A stretch of 64,000 nucleotides of DNA from the NCBI GenBank assembly GCA_026120035.1, contig JALRME010000038.1, forward strand, positions 130,907 to 194,906, given 5' to 3'. The notes under the pieces were generated by a model that was given only the letters and a program-made list of their open reading frames with translations, searched no databases and was not told where the DNA came from. This document shows, one piece after another, positions 38,101 to 48,647 of the stretch. Positions within the stretch are counted from its first letter, which is position 1. Each line of letters opens with the position of its first letter. A program made the position numbers and the translations under genes. The DNA is from Coleophoma eucalyptorum. Its lineage: Eukaryota > Ascomycota > Leotiomycetes > Helotiales > Dermateaceae.

Positions 38101-38418
38101 CTTGAACATGAAAACTTCCGTCTAAGTCGCGCTCTTGTACCTTATACGAATCTTGATTACCATGAAGAAACACGGTCATGTGATAAAGGCTTTAAAAAGG
38201 GGGTCGCTTAGTGGGCTCGACAGGGGAGTGGCGCAATAAGCGCAAGGCTTGAATTTCAGAACAAGTTACCTTGCTCAGCCTTGGCTACTCTCTAGGCTGC
38301 CATATTAACAATAGTTAACTTCATTGATCCTCAATGCAAACATCGGGATTTCTGAAGGACTTCGAGTATCAAGGCACTTAGAGTCGGATTGCTCTGGAGA
38401 AGCTCGGCGTGTTCCACA
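35109..38418. other. Long gene-free stretch between the RING and DUF726 genes
   Basis: 3.3 kb without a supported gene. It is divergent, so it holds two promoters. Low-complexity triplet sequence (ACT/CTA-rich) occupies about 35868-35985, with GGAT/ATGG-type short repeats near 36060-36085 and CCATC repeats near 36185-36215. The region 36750-38300 is AT-richer and featureless. A few ORFs of 80-137 codons show no domain and mostly begin at non-ATG codons; I do not annotate them. Confidence 0.4.
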
Positions 38419-40674
38419 ATGGCTCCCATCAGTTCAGACCCGCATTCAATCAGGGCAGTGCTCACCAGACCACAATATAAAGCACTACCGCGCTTAATCA
38501 GTAATATCACTTCACAGATGCGATCAAGAATCTCGAACTCATTTGAGCCCGCGCAATCGGACCCAGACAATTTCTTTCGCCCAGATAGCAAGAATTCTCA
38601 AAATCCCGAAAAGGAGGGACTGGCTCATCATGCATCTGGATCGCCCGAGATAAAGCTATCAAAGCCTAAGATGGAAGAGCTTAAGAGATCAGCTCTCAAG
38701 TATTTCGACAACTGGCAAGTACAAGTTATGAAGAGACTTGGCGAGGTGGTTGATTCCACTGACGCTCCGCCATACACACCCAAACCAGTTGCTACCAAGC
38801 CCACAGATCGCATCGTTGCAGAACAACAAGCGTTAGAAGAAGCAAAGGCTGTTATGGTCCTCCAGGAATTCTACCCGCCTATCCCAACTAAATTCACCAC
38901 CCTTTCCAAAGATGTGAGGAAAATGGTACTGAGTAGCATGTTGCTTCTTCTACTCTCTTTAGGCCACTACTCAGCTCATTCTAGAGTCTTATTACTTCAT
39001 CTCACGGCCTCCTTTGAATTGCCACTTTCAGTTTTGACAGTAGAAGAGACAGAGATATCACGCTCGCTCCTTCAAGCGTCGAAAGAGCTGTCAGCCGATG
39101 CAGAAACTCAGAAGCGCCAAGAAGAGAATAAAAACGCTCGACGATGGAAGGTTGGCTTGGCTTCTGTGGCCGGAGCAGCTCTTATCGGTGTGACCGGAGG
39201 TCTTGCAGCCCCCGTCGTTGCAGGAGGTATTGGAGCCTTGATGGGTGGTGTAGGACTTGGTGGTCTAGCTAGTTTTCTGGGCGTCTTCTTCATGAACGGG
39301 GCCTTGGTAGGCACACTGTTCGGTGCATTTGGTGGCAAGATGACGGGAGCCATGGTCGATGCCTATGCAAAGGAAGTCGAAGATTTCAAGTTCTTGCCTG
39401 TCAAGGACGAATGGGGGCCTGGTATGAGCCGAGAGAATCCCGATAACGATAGGAAGTTGCGCGTTACCATCGGAATCAACGGCTGGTTGACAAGCAAAGA
39501 AGATGTTATCAAGCCATGGCGATGCCTAGGTGAGGCATCTGAAGTCTTCGCTCTCCGATATGAGATGGAAGCCCTTCTCGCATTAGGAACCTCGCTCAAC
39601 TCCATGGTCTCGTCACACGCCTGGTCATTAGTCAAAGGAGAAATCCTTCGCAGGACCGTTCTAGCATCTCTGGGGTCGGCATTGTGGCCTGTATATCTCC
39701 TCAAGATTGCGACTTCAATCGACAGCCCCTTCGGAATCGCGCGGGCACGCTCTAACAAAGCTGGAGAAGTCCTCGCCGATGCCCTTATCAACAAAGCCCA
39801 AGGCGAGAGACCCGTCACACTGATCGGCTACTCCCTGGGTGCACGCGTCATTCATTCGTGTCTCAATTCACTCGCATCCCGAAAGGCCTTTGGGATTGTG
39901 GAATCTGTAATCTTCATCGGGGCGCCCATTCCTTCCAACTCAGATAACTGGCGGGTCATGAAAAGTGTTGTCTCTGGACGCATGACCAATGTCTACTCCG
40001 AAAATGACTGTATTCTGGCATTTCTGTATCGTGCTACTAGTCTGCAGTTCGGTATTGCTGGCTTGCAGCCGATCAAGGATGTGGAAGGGGTGGAGAATCT
40101 TGATCTGAGCCAGGAAGTCTCGGGTCATCTTAGGTATCCTGGCCTAATTGGGCCAATTTTGAAGAGGGCTGGTTATGAAGATGTTAGGATTCAGGATGAA
40201 CAGATTGAGAAGGAGGAAGTTGGGAAGGAGATATTGCTCTTTGACGCTGAAACTGAGATCGCTGAGAACGAGGCAGCTATTCTCTCGGAATCGCATCCTC
40301 AAAGTACCAATACAAGAATCCAAACTATGGAGAAACATCCACTCTCTGAAGACCCAGTCTCAGATGATGATGATGATTATGATGATGATGATGATGATGC
40401 ACCTTTACAAATGATTGATAACGACCCTGAAGAAGATATTGGTCTGTCGTTACGGATGGTGGAAGCAATACCCGAGCCCGAACCTGAACCAGATCACCAC
40501 ATCGCAGAACTCTGTGCGGCAGTAGAGACAACTTTAGAAATCAAGAATACCAACCGGACGATGCAGGATTCAGCTACGCCATCAATGGTTATATGGGAGG
40601 AACAGAAGAGCCTGGCATCTATTGACAAGATGCCGCAAAGGAGAGTGAGAGCGTCAGAGTTCGAGTTATTTTAA
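38419..40674 (+). CDS. DUF726 (TMCO4-type) alpha/beta-hydrolase-fold membrane protein
   Basis: Intronless, 751 aa from the ATG at 38419. The central part has a glycine/alanine-rich hydrophobic block (about residues 245-315; GVTGGLAAPVVAGGIGALMGG) that likely enters the membrane, then the DUF726 domain with GINGWLTSKEDVIKPW, and the nucleophile-elbow-like TLIGYSLGARVIHSCL (GYSLG). The family includes human TMCO4 and a yeast protein (YFL034W). The C-terminal 150 residues are acidic, with an uninterrupted Asp run encoded by GAT repeats (about 40365-40400). Enzymatic activity is not established, although GxSxG suggests a hydrolase. Confidence 0.9.
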   Translation: MAPISSDPHSIRAVLTRPQYKALPRLISNITSQMRSRISNSFEPAQSDPDNFFRPDSKNSQNPEKEGLAHHASGSPEIKLSKPKMEELKRSALKYFDNWQVQVMKRLGEVVDSTDAPPYTPKPVATKPTDRIVAEQQALEEAKAVMVLQEFYPPIPTKFTTLSKDVRKMVLSSMLLLLLSLGHYSAHSRVLLLHLTASFELPLSVLTVEETEISRSLLQASKELSADAETQKRQEENKNARRWKVGLASVAGAALIGVTGGLAAPVVAGGIGALMGGVGLGGLASFLGVFFMNGALVGTLFGAFGGKMTGAMVDAYAKEVEDFKFLPVKDEWGPGMSRENPDNDRKLRVTIGINGWLTSKEDVIKPWRCLGEASEVFALRYEMEALLALGTSLNSMVSSHAWSLVKGEILRRTVLASLGSALWPVYLLKIATSIDSPFGIARARSNKAGEVLADALINKAQGERPVTLIGYSLGARVIHSCLNSLASRKAFGIVESVIFIGAPIPSNSDNWRVMKSVVSGRMTNVYSENDCILAFLYRATSLQFGIAGLQPIKDVEGVENLDLSQEVSGHLRYPGLIGPILKRAGYEDVRIQDEQIEKEEVGKEILLFDAETEIAENEAAILSESHPQSTNTRIQTMEKHPLSEDPVSDDDDDYDDDDDDAPLQMIDNDPEEDIGLSLRMVEAIPEPEPEPDHHIAELCAAVETTLEIKNTNRTMQDSATPSMVIWEEQKSLASIDKMPQRRVRASEFELF

Positions 40675-42146
40675 ACGTCCTTGGGAAATTGCGGTTGAGA
40701 CATGATATACCTCTAGCTTATTTATTTAATTACTGAATCTCAATGACCTAAGAAGAACTCTCCCTGATTGTATTTGGGGAAGATCTTGCTTCTGATATCT
40801 GCTATCAAAAGAAGTTCTCCTCACCAGTACACAGTGCAGTCGAACAACATAATTGCAATGTCCTAGCAGTGGTTCTTGCTCTATGCCTAGACACAGATCG
40901 GGTTGAGTATAGCTGCACTGGCAACAGATTACTATAATTTCTCCCAAGACTCAAGCCTCATTTGCAACGTAGAAACTCATTTGCAACGTAGAAACTCTTG
41001 GACAGTTTGTAAACCATTTGGCTGGATCTCATAAGTCTAAAGATTGTCCTGTAGCTTTGTGATATAGCAACTCTGCCAGCCAGCCTCGTGCCAGCAAACA
41101 TATCCTAGAAGTAAAGTACGATGACAGTTTGTTCTTTAGTTGCCATAGCAGAGAAGACATCAAGACGAACAAAACAGTACACATAGTATTTTGTTTTTTT
41201 TAAAAAAAAACCCCAGCTTACTTTGAAAGTGCGATGAGTATAGCACTCGCTACATGGGTGGCGTGAGGATCGAGCAAACGTATACTTCTACACACAGCCT
41301 CCACAACTCTCAATAAGCATCTTCCCGCGAGAAGAAAATCAGGCAATCATATAACAAGCTCATCACAGCCCATGCAGAACCGATGCGACGTTCCTGCTTG
41401 TACTTAGCAAAACCGAACCGGTTTTGGGGCCCAAGAGAGGAAAGTACAGGAGGTAGCGAGCTTTCCAGCCCGGTGTTTTGCAAAAACTCACCACAGCATA
41501 CAGCTTGGCTTTTCTTCCAGCTTTTTCTTTTGGAGGCGTCAGCGAGGGTAGGGGGTGGATCGCGGAGAAGGCGCGTGGATCATGATTATGGCGGCCACGT
41601 AGGAGGTAAGAAGGTCGAGAGGAATGCCCATCCCTACCGATATCACTGGCGGGTGACGTGTTCCTGATCCCAGCACGGGGCTGTTCATTCTCGGAGGAAT
41701 GTCAAGGTGGAGGGGGGCGGGGCAGTGAAATGGCATTAAGTGCTTCTAGAAGATTTCGCAAGGCGGGTTTGGAGCTCAGGGTTTGCTTATTTGAACGGCC
41801 ACGTCGGTTGAGGGTGGTTGTTCGCGATGCGATTCGATTCGATGTCTCCGTGATTTGTCCGAGGTTAGGGTTGAGGAGTGTGACGATATATATCTTTGAT
41901 ATACCCTATATTGCTTATTCGCAAACCATAAACAGGCCATGGACTTGATATAAAAAGGAAGAATAACTCATGATAGAAAAAGAAATGTAAAACATAAAAC
42001 AGACGGAACTTCATAGAAAAGTGGTGGTATACTTGATACCGTCATATAGGGTGGCCGCATATCGGCAGATATCATGGGGACTTTTGTATTCGCAGGAATG
42101 AGTATGCTAACAAAGAGATGACCCCCAAGAGCAGGTTCTCAGCCCC
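40675..42146. other. Convergent 3' region between DUF726 and tubulin cofactor B genes
   Basis: 1.5 kb, no supported gene. It contains a perfect tandem duplication of 19 nt (40957-40994) and a T8A9 run near 41194-41212. Confidence 0.4.
40957..40994. repeat. Perfect 19-nt tandem duplication
   Basis: Two directly adjacent identical 19-nt units, CTCATTTGCAACGTAGAAA, at 40957-40975 and 40976-40994, in a non-coding stretch. Likely a recent slippage duplication. Confidence 0.9.
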
Positions 42147-43255
42147 TTAGATCTCCTCCATGTCGTCAAATTCGTCCAAGACTGGGAAGTCACCAATCTC
42201 AACCCGTTCAGGCCGGACGAAAACACCATGCTTCAATGTTGTCTCAGCTTCTTCACCCCAATATCTCTTGCCGTTCAGGCTCCCATCATTCCTACCAACA
42301 GGTTCGTCTAACTTGACACCAATCCACTTGCCAGCACCACCCGGGATCTCATCGACATCCCCAACATACATCACGGTACCTCTCTTCTCATCCTCGCCCC
42401 CAATCCTACATCGCTTACCGACCTCAATCCCGCTATTCGCGATTTCCGCGTCAATCGCGGCCAGCCTGGCTTGTTCCACTGACGGAGCATTGGGATCGAA
42501 GCGCCCCAACTTCTTGGCTTTCTTCCATGCGAGTACGGAATCTGTCTTTTGCTCATACTCCTCCGGTGGCATCTCATACTTGGTCACTGCGGAAACCTCC
42601 GTGTAATTGGGACGCATGCCCGGAGGCCGCGTGTCAGTTACCTATCCAGCATTGCGTCAGTAGTGATGTGCTTGTATACGGGAAGTAGTCTTTGCTACTC
42701 AGACTGTAGACGAGGAAGTTTATGGTTCATTCAGCACAAGATTGGTTGGATTATAATATGTAGGAGATCGATCCACTAGATCACGCCCTTGTAAAATTAC
42801 GTGATCAGATATGTCGAGGAAAAAATTATAGACCGAAAGGATACCAGTATAATCCTCATGTAATACGTGCCGCCATGCTGGAACCGTTCATCCCATGGAT
42901 AGGAACTACTCTCCGGACGGTTTGACCTCACAGCATCGCTTGCAACTTTGCCAGCTAACTTCTGCCAGAAGAGATACAGTTATGAAGAGAGCTTCTGATT
43001 TACCTTGATTTCAGCATATGGAGCCAGTGGAAAGGCTGCCAGTTGCGTATTTTCCTCGTCGGCTGCCTCGATAGCAATGCTCTGACCACCACCAGTGCTC
43101 AGGCTGAGCTTCTGAGAGAGCGGTGGCACGCCTGTGATTGGCTCAAGCTTGGCCTTGAGCTGCCCAATGGTCCATGACGGGGTGATCCGTCGCTCACTGG
43201 ACGAATTGTCTGAGATGATTTGGAGAGGGATATCTCCCGCGGTTTGCATACTCAT
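42147..43255 (-). CDS. Tubulin-folding cofactor B (UBL + CAP-Gly protein)
   Basis: Two exons, 43255-43004 and 42641-42147, with a long intron 42642-43003 (362 nt); 248 aa, normal for cofactor B (yeast Alf1). The N-terminus is a ubiquitin-like domain (about residues 8-85). The second exon opens with VTDTRPPGMRPNYTE, then KYEMPPEEYEQK and a coiled stretch, then the CAP-Gly domain (GTVMYVGDVDE..GKWIGVKLDEPVGRNDGS), ending in the acidic DDMEEI tail that CAP-Gly partners bind. It helps fold and recycle alpha-tubulin in the cytosol. ATGs at 43255 and 43249 are both possible starts. Confidence 0.93.
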
Positions 43256-46200
43256 CTTGGATTGGTGTGGGAGATGTTTCCGTTCGTTCTCCCGAAACTC
43301 ACTCAGAACGCTCCTAGGCTGTCGTGAAGTTGGAGCGAACACTCTCGGGTCGCCGTTAATGCGTTTGTTGGTACGGTACCACAGATGTAAACTTTAGACG
43401 CTTGGATGCTTCAAGTTCCTTCTGTCGGGAGCACTACTGTTGCCACACAGACAGACGTTCTACCGGATCTTAGCTGAGATTGAGTTCCGCTCGTGCTGAA
43501 AGGGCTGAACCGGCTGATGGATAGTAGGTAAGGAGGCAGGTAGGTAGATAGGTAGACAGGCAGGTACCTTTAGCACATAGACGTGGATCTGAATCAAGTA
43601 TCAGGTAAGGCAGGCTACGGTCGGAGGTGCTGGCTCTTGGATGCTGGAAATAGATAGATGCTAGAAATAGACCGAGTGTGGACTGGGGGGAGGATTTGGC
43701 GAAGAAGGAATTTGCGGTAGGGCAGCGTGGGCAGCTCTACTCGGTCCGAGCACGACTCGATCACCGCCACGATCGTGGCTCGGGATGCGATAAGGATAAG
43801 GGTTAGGGAAGGCAGCGAGGGAACGAGAATACGAAAGTACTTACCTGTGCGAAGCAAGCTCAGGCAAGCAAGGTTATCATCAGTGACATTCTAGCTCCTC
43901 CCACTTCCCCAACACATCTCGAGAATCGTGGTCGATGAAACCCCACCATCCATCCATCCAGCCCCGGCTCATCTCCAGCTTGATCAATCAATCTCAAGGC
44001 GAATTTGCAGCATCGTTGTAGGGAAAAGACGACGATTCATGAATGGTCACGAGCAAGGCCGTCCACCAGCCCCTTCTCAAGTCTTCGTCGACCCAAGTCT
44101 TCTCAGCTCAGATCAGCTTAGGTGGGAAAGCCATCTTCAGCGCGCGACCAAAGTCCAGTTCATCCATCCTTCGTCCTGCGGTCTTGTGACGCGATGGAAA
44201 CTCTATTGGAACCAACTTGGACCTCTAGCTCTTGACAGTTCTGTCAATGCTGGACTCTGGGAATAATATCTATGGTTCCTCCCCTGATCCTGATCCTGAT
44301 CCTGATCCTGACCCTGATCCGGTTCGGCGCACGTTCGTGATTGCTTATACTGTACAAGAATTACCCGCCAGAAGCCTTCTGGGCATCTTGGTGGTTTCAC
44401 TCTGATACCGAACAGCATATCTCACAGTTCCCGTCCCAACTCTGCCCAATGGGTAGACGACCGTTTGTTGATCATTCATGGGGAGCCGCCTCGACTGGAT
44501 ACAATGTCATTCAGCATGATTTTCCTGGTCCCTGCGTCCAAGCTTTCTTGACAATCGTCCCTCAATGCTTGGCTCCCTCCCTCTTGTCCGCCTTCTGCGT
44601 GGCTGCATGCACGCGTGCGTGCTGTACTTACCCAAACTGCTCCAGCACTGGTTTCCAGAAGTCCATCGTCCCGCCCGCCGTCGTTGGCCTCACACCGCTC
44701 AAACACGCATGGAATTTCCTGAGACTACTTTTCAGCCCAGCAAACCCGGTCCATCTCCGCGATAACGCAAGGCGGTCGTCTTTCGATGAACAATTACCCT
44801 CAGACCTGAGGATGGTTCTAGTTGCGAGTATGTAATGACCAGCCCCCCAACTTACCAACGTGTTCCTTCTGCAAACCACGCAGGGAACGCATGGTCGGTC
44901 GAATGGTCCGGCTCGTCAGAAAAGAAACTAAGGTACAGACCATGACAGACCTGCCTCCAAGGCATAAGGTCGGTCAGCCATCCGAACATGCACGCTGCAG
45001 ATGACCTCCACATATTCTACGCGACGCACATTGAACCGTCCAAGTCGAACGCTGCGCGGTCGCGTTCCGGCCAAGACGACTTCTGGCTTTCGTGCAAACG
45101 GATCCCACGCGCCTGACAGCAATTGTTGTGTGGCTATCTGCATAACACAACACACCACTCAAGTCCGCTAACCTGATGCCTTGGAACAATCAATTGTTGC
45201 TATGTCCCTAGTGAATGCTCACTGCGTGCTGCCGCACCCGTTCCCGTACTGCTGGAGCGAGCCAGCTTATAGACAACAATACAACCCCGTCGTCTATTTG
45301 CCAGCTGCACCCTTCTCTCCTGAATTTTGCGAGCATTAAGCTTCTGCGTCTGGAGAACACGCTAATGCATGCCATTATATGGAGCCCGTTCCATGGCCGT
45401 GCTGCATTCTAGCTGTATCCAGCCCGTTCTCTCTCGTCTGATGTGTTGTGCCACTTCACCGACTAGAAGCAAAGTTGATGAGTCGTGCCCAAAGATATAC
45501 CTAGGAGTCGTCATCTCTTTCGACCTTACACCGCTGTCGTTGAGCCTATCAGCGATGCAGTGCTGCATTGAATTTAGGCCTTTCTTCCTAGCAGCTAAGA
45601 AACCATGCTTATGCCCAATGTGAATAGGTAAGTACCATAGCTAGCTATTCTTAACGCACAATAGCGATGGTCGGCGAGGTAATGTTTCGATGCTTTGGGC
45701 ACGTTGGGATTTTGCGATGTGTATACCATGGATGCCTTGTTCTCGCGAACGGAATCTGACTCGCCTTTTGACAATTGCATTGTTGCTCTTGCCAAGGGCC
45801 GTCTTACATCAATCACAGCTGCAGTCTTTACACCGCCAGACGTATGGTCCCGGGTGCCCGCGGCTGCGTCAATTTCAACGATAGTGAAGCAAGCGCGGGC
45901 TGATGGCTCACGAGTGTGCTCATTGTTCTGGTAGGTCGACGCGCGACGTCAATACAAACGGACACATATGGCCCAGATGGCGCTTGCCTTACTCGGTCAG
46001 CGACCAGAGCATAGACAGCGCACGACGATATGCTTGCTTTTACAATCGCCTCCCTCTGATCGCCCTTGGGCAGCAGGCTAATGACCCATCATCGGAGAAT
46101 TTGTGGTGGAAGAATCTTACCTGATGGCTGGCTCGCTATTCGGGGCTGGGAGTGGTTCTCAGCCTATTCTTTCGGGCTGGAGAACGTGCTCGACTACTCT

Positions 46201-47468
46201 CGGCCAATTCCCCCCTCGCTTACCCTGAAGATCTTGGGTTCATGAAAAGGTCGATAATGAACGATGCAAGCCATGGAGATCTTATTCCCCTTGATCCCTG
46301 CACTGGTGCATACTTGACCGCCAGTTCGTTGACCCTGTCCAGCCCTGCGTCCTAAAGGGCTAGCTGCTAGCATCGACAAGGCGGACAACTCACTTACTCA
46401 GGTTGCCTCCAAGGCGTTTGCTCGCCATGCCAACCCGGACAAACTGATACGGAAACAGACTTTGCTCTTGCACCTCGACCAGCACTCCCCTCCCAGCCAG
46501 GTATCCTATAGGAATCGACGGTACCGTGCAACAATTTACAGTTAATCCGCAAGATCATGGTTCGGATCACGCACAGACTCTGGGCCGAAACGGCATTTCG
46601 AGTCGCACAGTAGTCTGAGGAATTAGCAAAAGAGTTTCAACCTTTACGACGGCTGTTTTCGAGCGCCTTCTCTGTGACCGTTCCAGTAGGACGCCATGAG
46701 GGAAGAGCATCAGATGCACCAAGATGACAAGCATCACTTCACGTTCTTGATCATGCATGAATGCGTGGCCACTTTGTCGCCCACCTCCCCTCACACTATG
46801 GCGCTACCCCTGCCACTCCCCCACCGTGGATACCACACTCTATTTGCATCGCGCAGTCTCCCGAGCAAATCCACGCCAACCTTTCCATGTACCGACCTGG
46901 GAGATCATGAGTTCGAACAAGGCTTTGTCCGGCTAATGCTCCTTGCAAGCCTGACGTATCGACCCGCCGCTGTTGGCTTGCTTGCTTGCCCTTTGCTACC
47001 CATACTCCTCTTTCCCTTTCTCTCCTATCGTCTCATCTTCCGCGATTGGCCAGACCTTAGGTCCTGGTGCCAATCATGTGTTTGGCTTCTTCGATCTACA
47101 AGGGCCACTCTTTTTCTTTCTTTGAAAGTTCTGAAATAGGAAGCCTTCCCTCGTCAAGTCGTCTCAAGATTTCTTCTGCCGAACAACCCAAGCTCTTCAA
47201 GCATTAAAAGAGAAGCCTGCATTGTTTCACATAATCGACTTCATCCCACCTGTCAAGAGAAGACTCGATAGTTTTTGGGTCTCAACGTCCACCGGAAAAA
47301 AAACATATTATCTTGGACAATCATCAAACGTTATCAACGACAAGAGTTGCCCATCCATCCAGCTCAGAAGTACCAGTGATAAACATAGACGGCAAGGACA
47401 ATACTCAGAAAACGTGCAATCCTTCGCATATGATCCGTCAGCCTTACTGACGGTATCCGCGATCCAAG
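43256..47468. other. 4.2-kb gene-free stretch between cofactor B and MYB genes
   Basis: Divergent, so it contains both promoters. No conserved ORF found; ORFs up to about 160 codons overlap one another on both strands with no domain. Simple repeats: GTAG/GGCA-type tetranucleotides near 43525-43570 and six copies of CCTGAT at 44283-44318. Base composition is balanced, unlike the AT-rich stretch at 19-20 kb. A long promoter or 5' UTR of the MYB gene is plausible. Confidence 0.4.
44283..44318. repeat. CCTGAT hexanucleotide repeat, six units
   Basis: Six head-to-tail units of CCTGAT with one T-to-C change in the fifth, in non-coding sequence. Confidence 0.9.
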
Positions 47469-48647
47469 ACCGTCATCGTGGATATCTCCCTTCTCCTCAA
47501 GGCTCCTGACTCCCATGAGTCATCGGCATCACCATCTCAAAGAAACCATACAAGAGCGGTATCTGTTCCCTCAGCAAACATACAGCCCGAGCCACCGAAC
47601 TATGCCACCGCCAGTGGTGGCACTGGCGGGAAGCGTACCATGCCGCCTCATCCAGCAGAGTCTCCGGCAAAGAAGCAGAGTAAATGGTCGCCGGAGGAAG
47701 ATGCATTGATTATTGATCTGAGAGGGAGCGGGATGAAGTGGGAGGACATCTCCAAGAGACTTCCAGGACGAAGCGCAATCAGTTGTCGGTTGCATTATCA
47801 GAATTACCTGGAAAGGAGAAGTGAGTGGGATGAGGAACGCAAGAACAAGCTTGCAAGACTTTACGAGAGGTACTTTCCCATGCTAAGGTCTTCCCGAATT
47901 GCTTGCACATAAGTCACATCCTCCTCCATTCGGGAGGATGAAGCACTTGCTTCCCTTGATCAACGTGAAGGAACCCCACTAACACTTTATAGGTTCAAGT
48001 CTGAGATGTGGGCAAAGGTTGCAGAAGAGATGGCTGTACCTTGGCGAGCAGCAGAAGCAATGCACTGGCAACTTGGTGAGGCCGATATGGCACGACGAGC
48101 TGGTGTTGTGCCGTTCTCTCTCTCGAGTGCTACTCTGGACAATCAATCTGGCCATCGCACTTCACCGCAACGAGGACATCAACACAGTCAGTCTCACTCG
48201 AGCACAATCAGCAGTAGCTCAGCAGGAGGTCCAGGTTCAAGGTACGGCAGGTCAACGCCTGGACTTCCTCGACCTGCGAGTGGGGGCGGAGCAAGCGCTA
48301 ATAGCTCTGCTCGATCAATTGCTGTACGAAGAGAAAGCACTCCTAGGTCAGTGCCGCCAGCAAGCCCAAGCGACGGATTGGCATTGGCTGCTATCCAAGG
48401 TGGAATGGCTATGGGTATGGGGATGGGAAGAGGCTCACAGATGTTACCCAGTGTTGCAGAAATGACGACTGGAGTGAATCCTTATAGTACCCCAGCGTAC
48501 GCAATGTCAATGCCAACGGGTGGAAGCTATGGCCCGTCTAGCCCTGGACCGCTGCTTCCAGCAATCGGCTTTGTAGGTCGACCGGATGTGAAGAGGAGGG
48601 GAAGTCCAGAGATTGGCTCACGAGAAACGAGTCGACGGAGACAGTAA
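47469..48647 (+). CDS. MYB/SANT-domain DNA-binding protein (5' end unresolved)
   Basis: Two exons visible: from about 47469 to 47869, and 47993-48647, with intron 47870-47992 (123 nt). The conserved part begins KWSPEEDALIIDLRGSGM and includes two Myb/SANT-like repeats: WEDISKRLPGRSAISCRLHYQNYL and, across the splice, ARLYERFKSEMWAKVAEEM followed by VPWRAAEAMHWQLGEADM. The rest is Ser/Gly/Met-rich. Likely a nuclear regulator. The start is uncertain: the open frame has GTG, not ATG, at 47478 (before DISLLLKAPDS), and a TGA at 47448 closes it upstream. Either an upstream exon joins at the acceptor ending 47468 (branch-like CTGAC at 47446-47450), or translation starts at the ATG at 47640 (294 aa), which keeps both repeats. 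Confidence 0.85.

Noticed and set aside
44341..44835. 164-codon plus-strand ORF
   Set aside because: No conserved motif; several ORFs of similar length overlap it in other frames, as expected in balanced-composition DNA.
46696..47139. 147-codon plus-strand ORF upstream of the MYB gene
   Set aside because: No domain and low-complexity composition; more likely part of a long promoter or leader.
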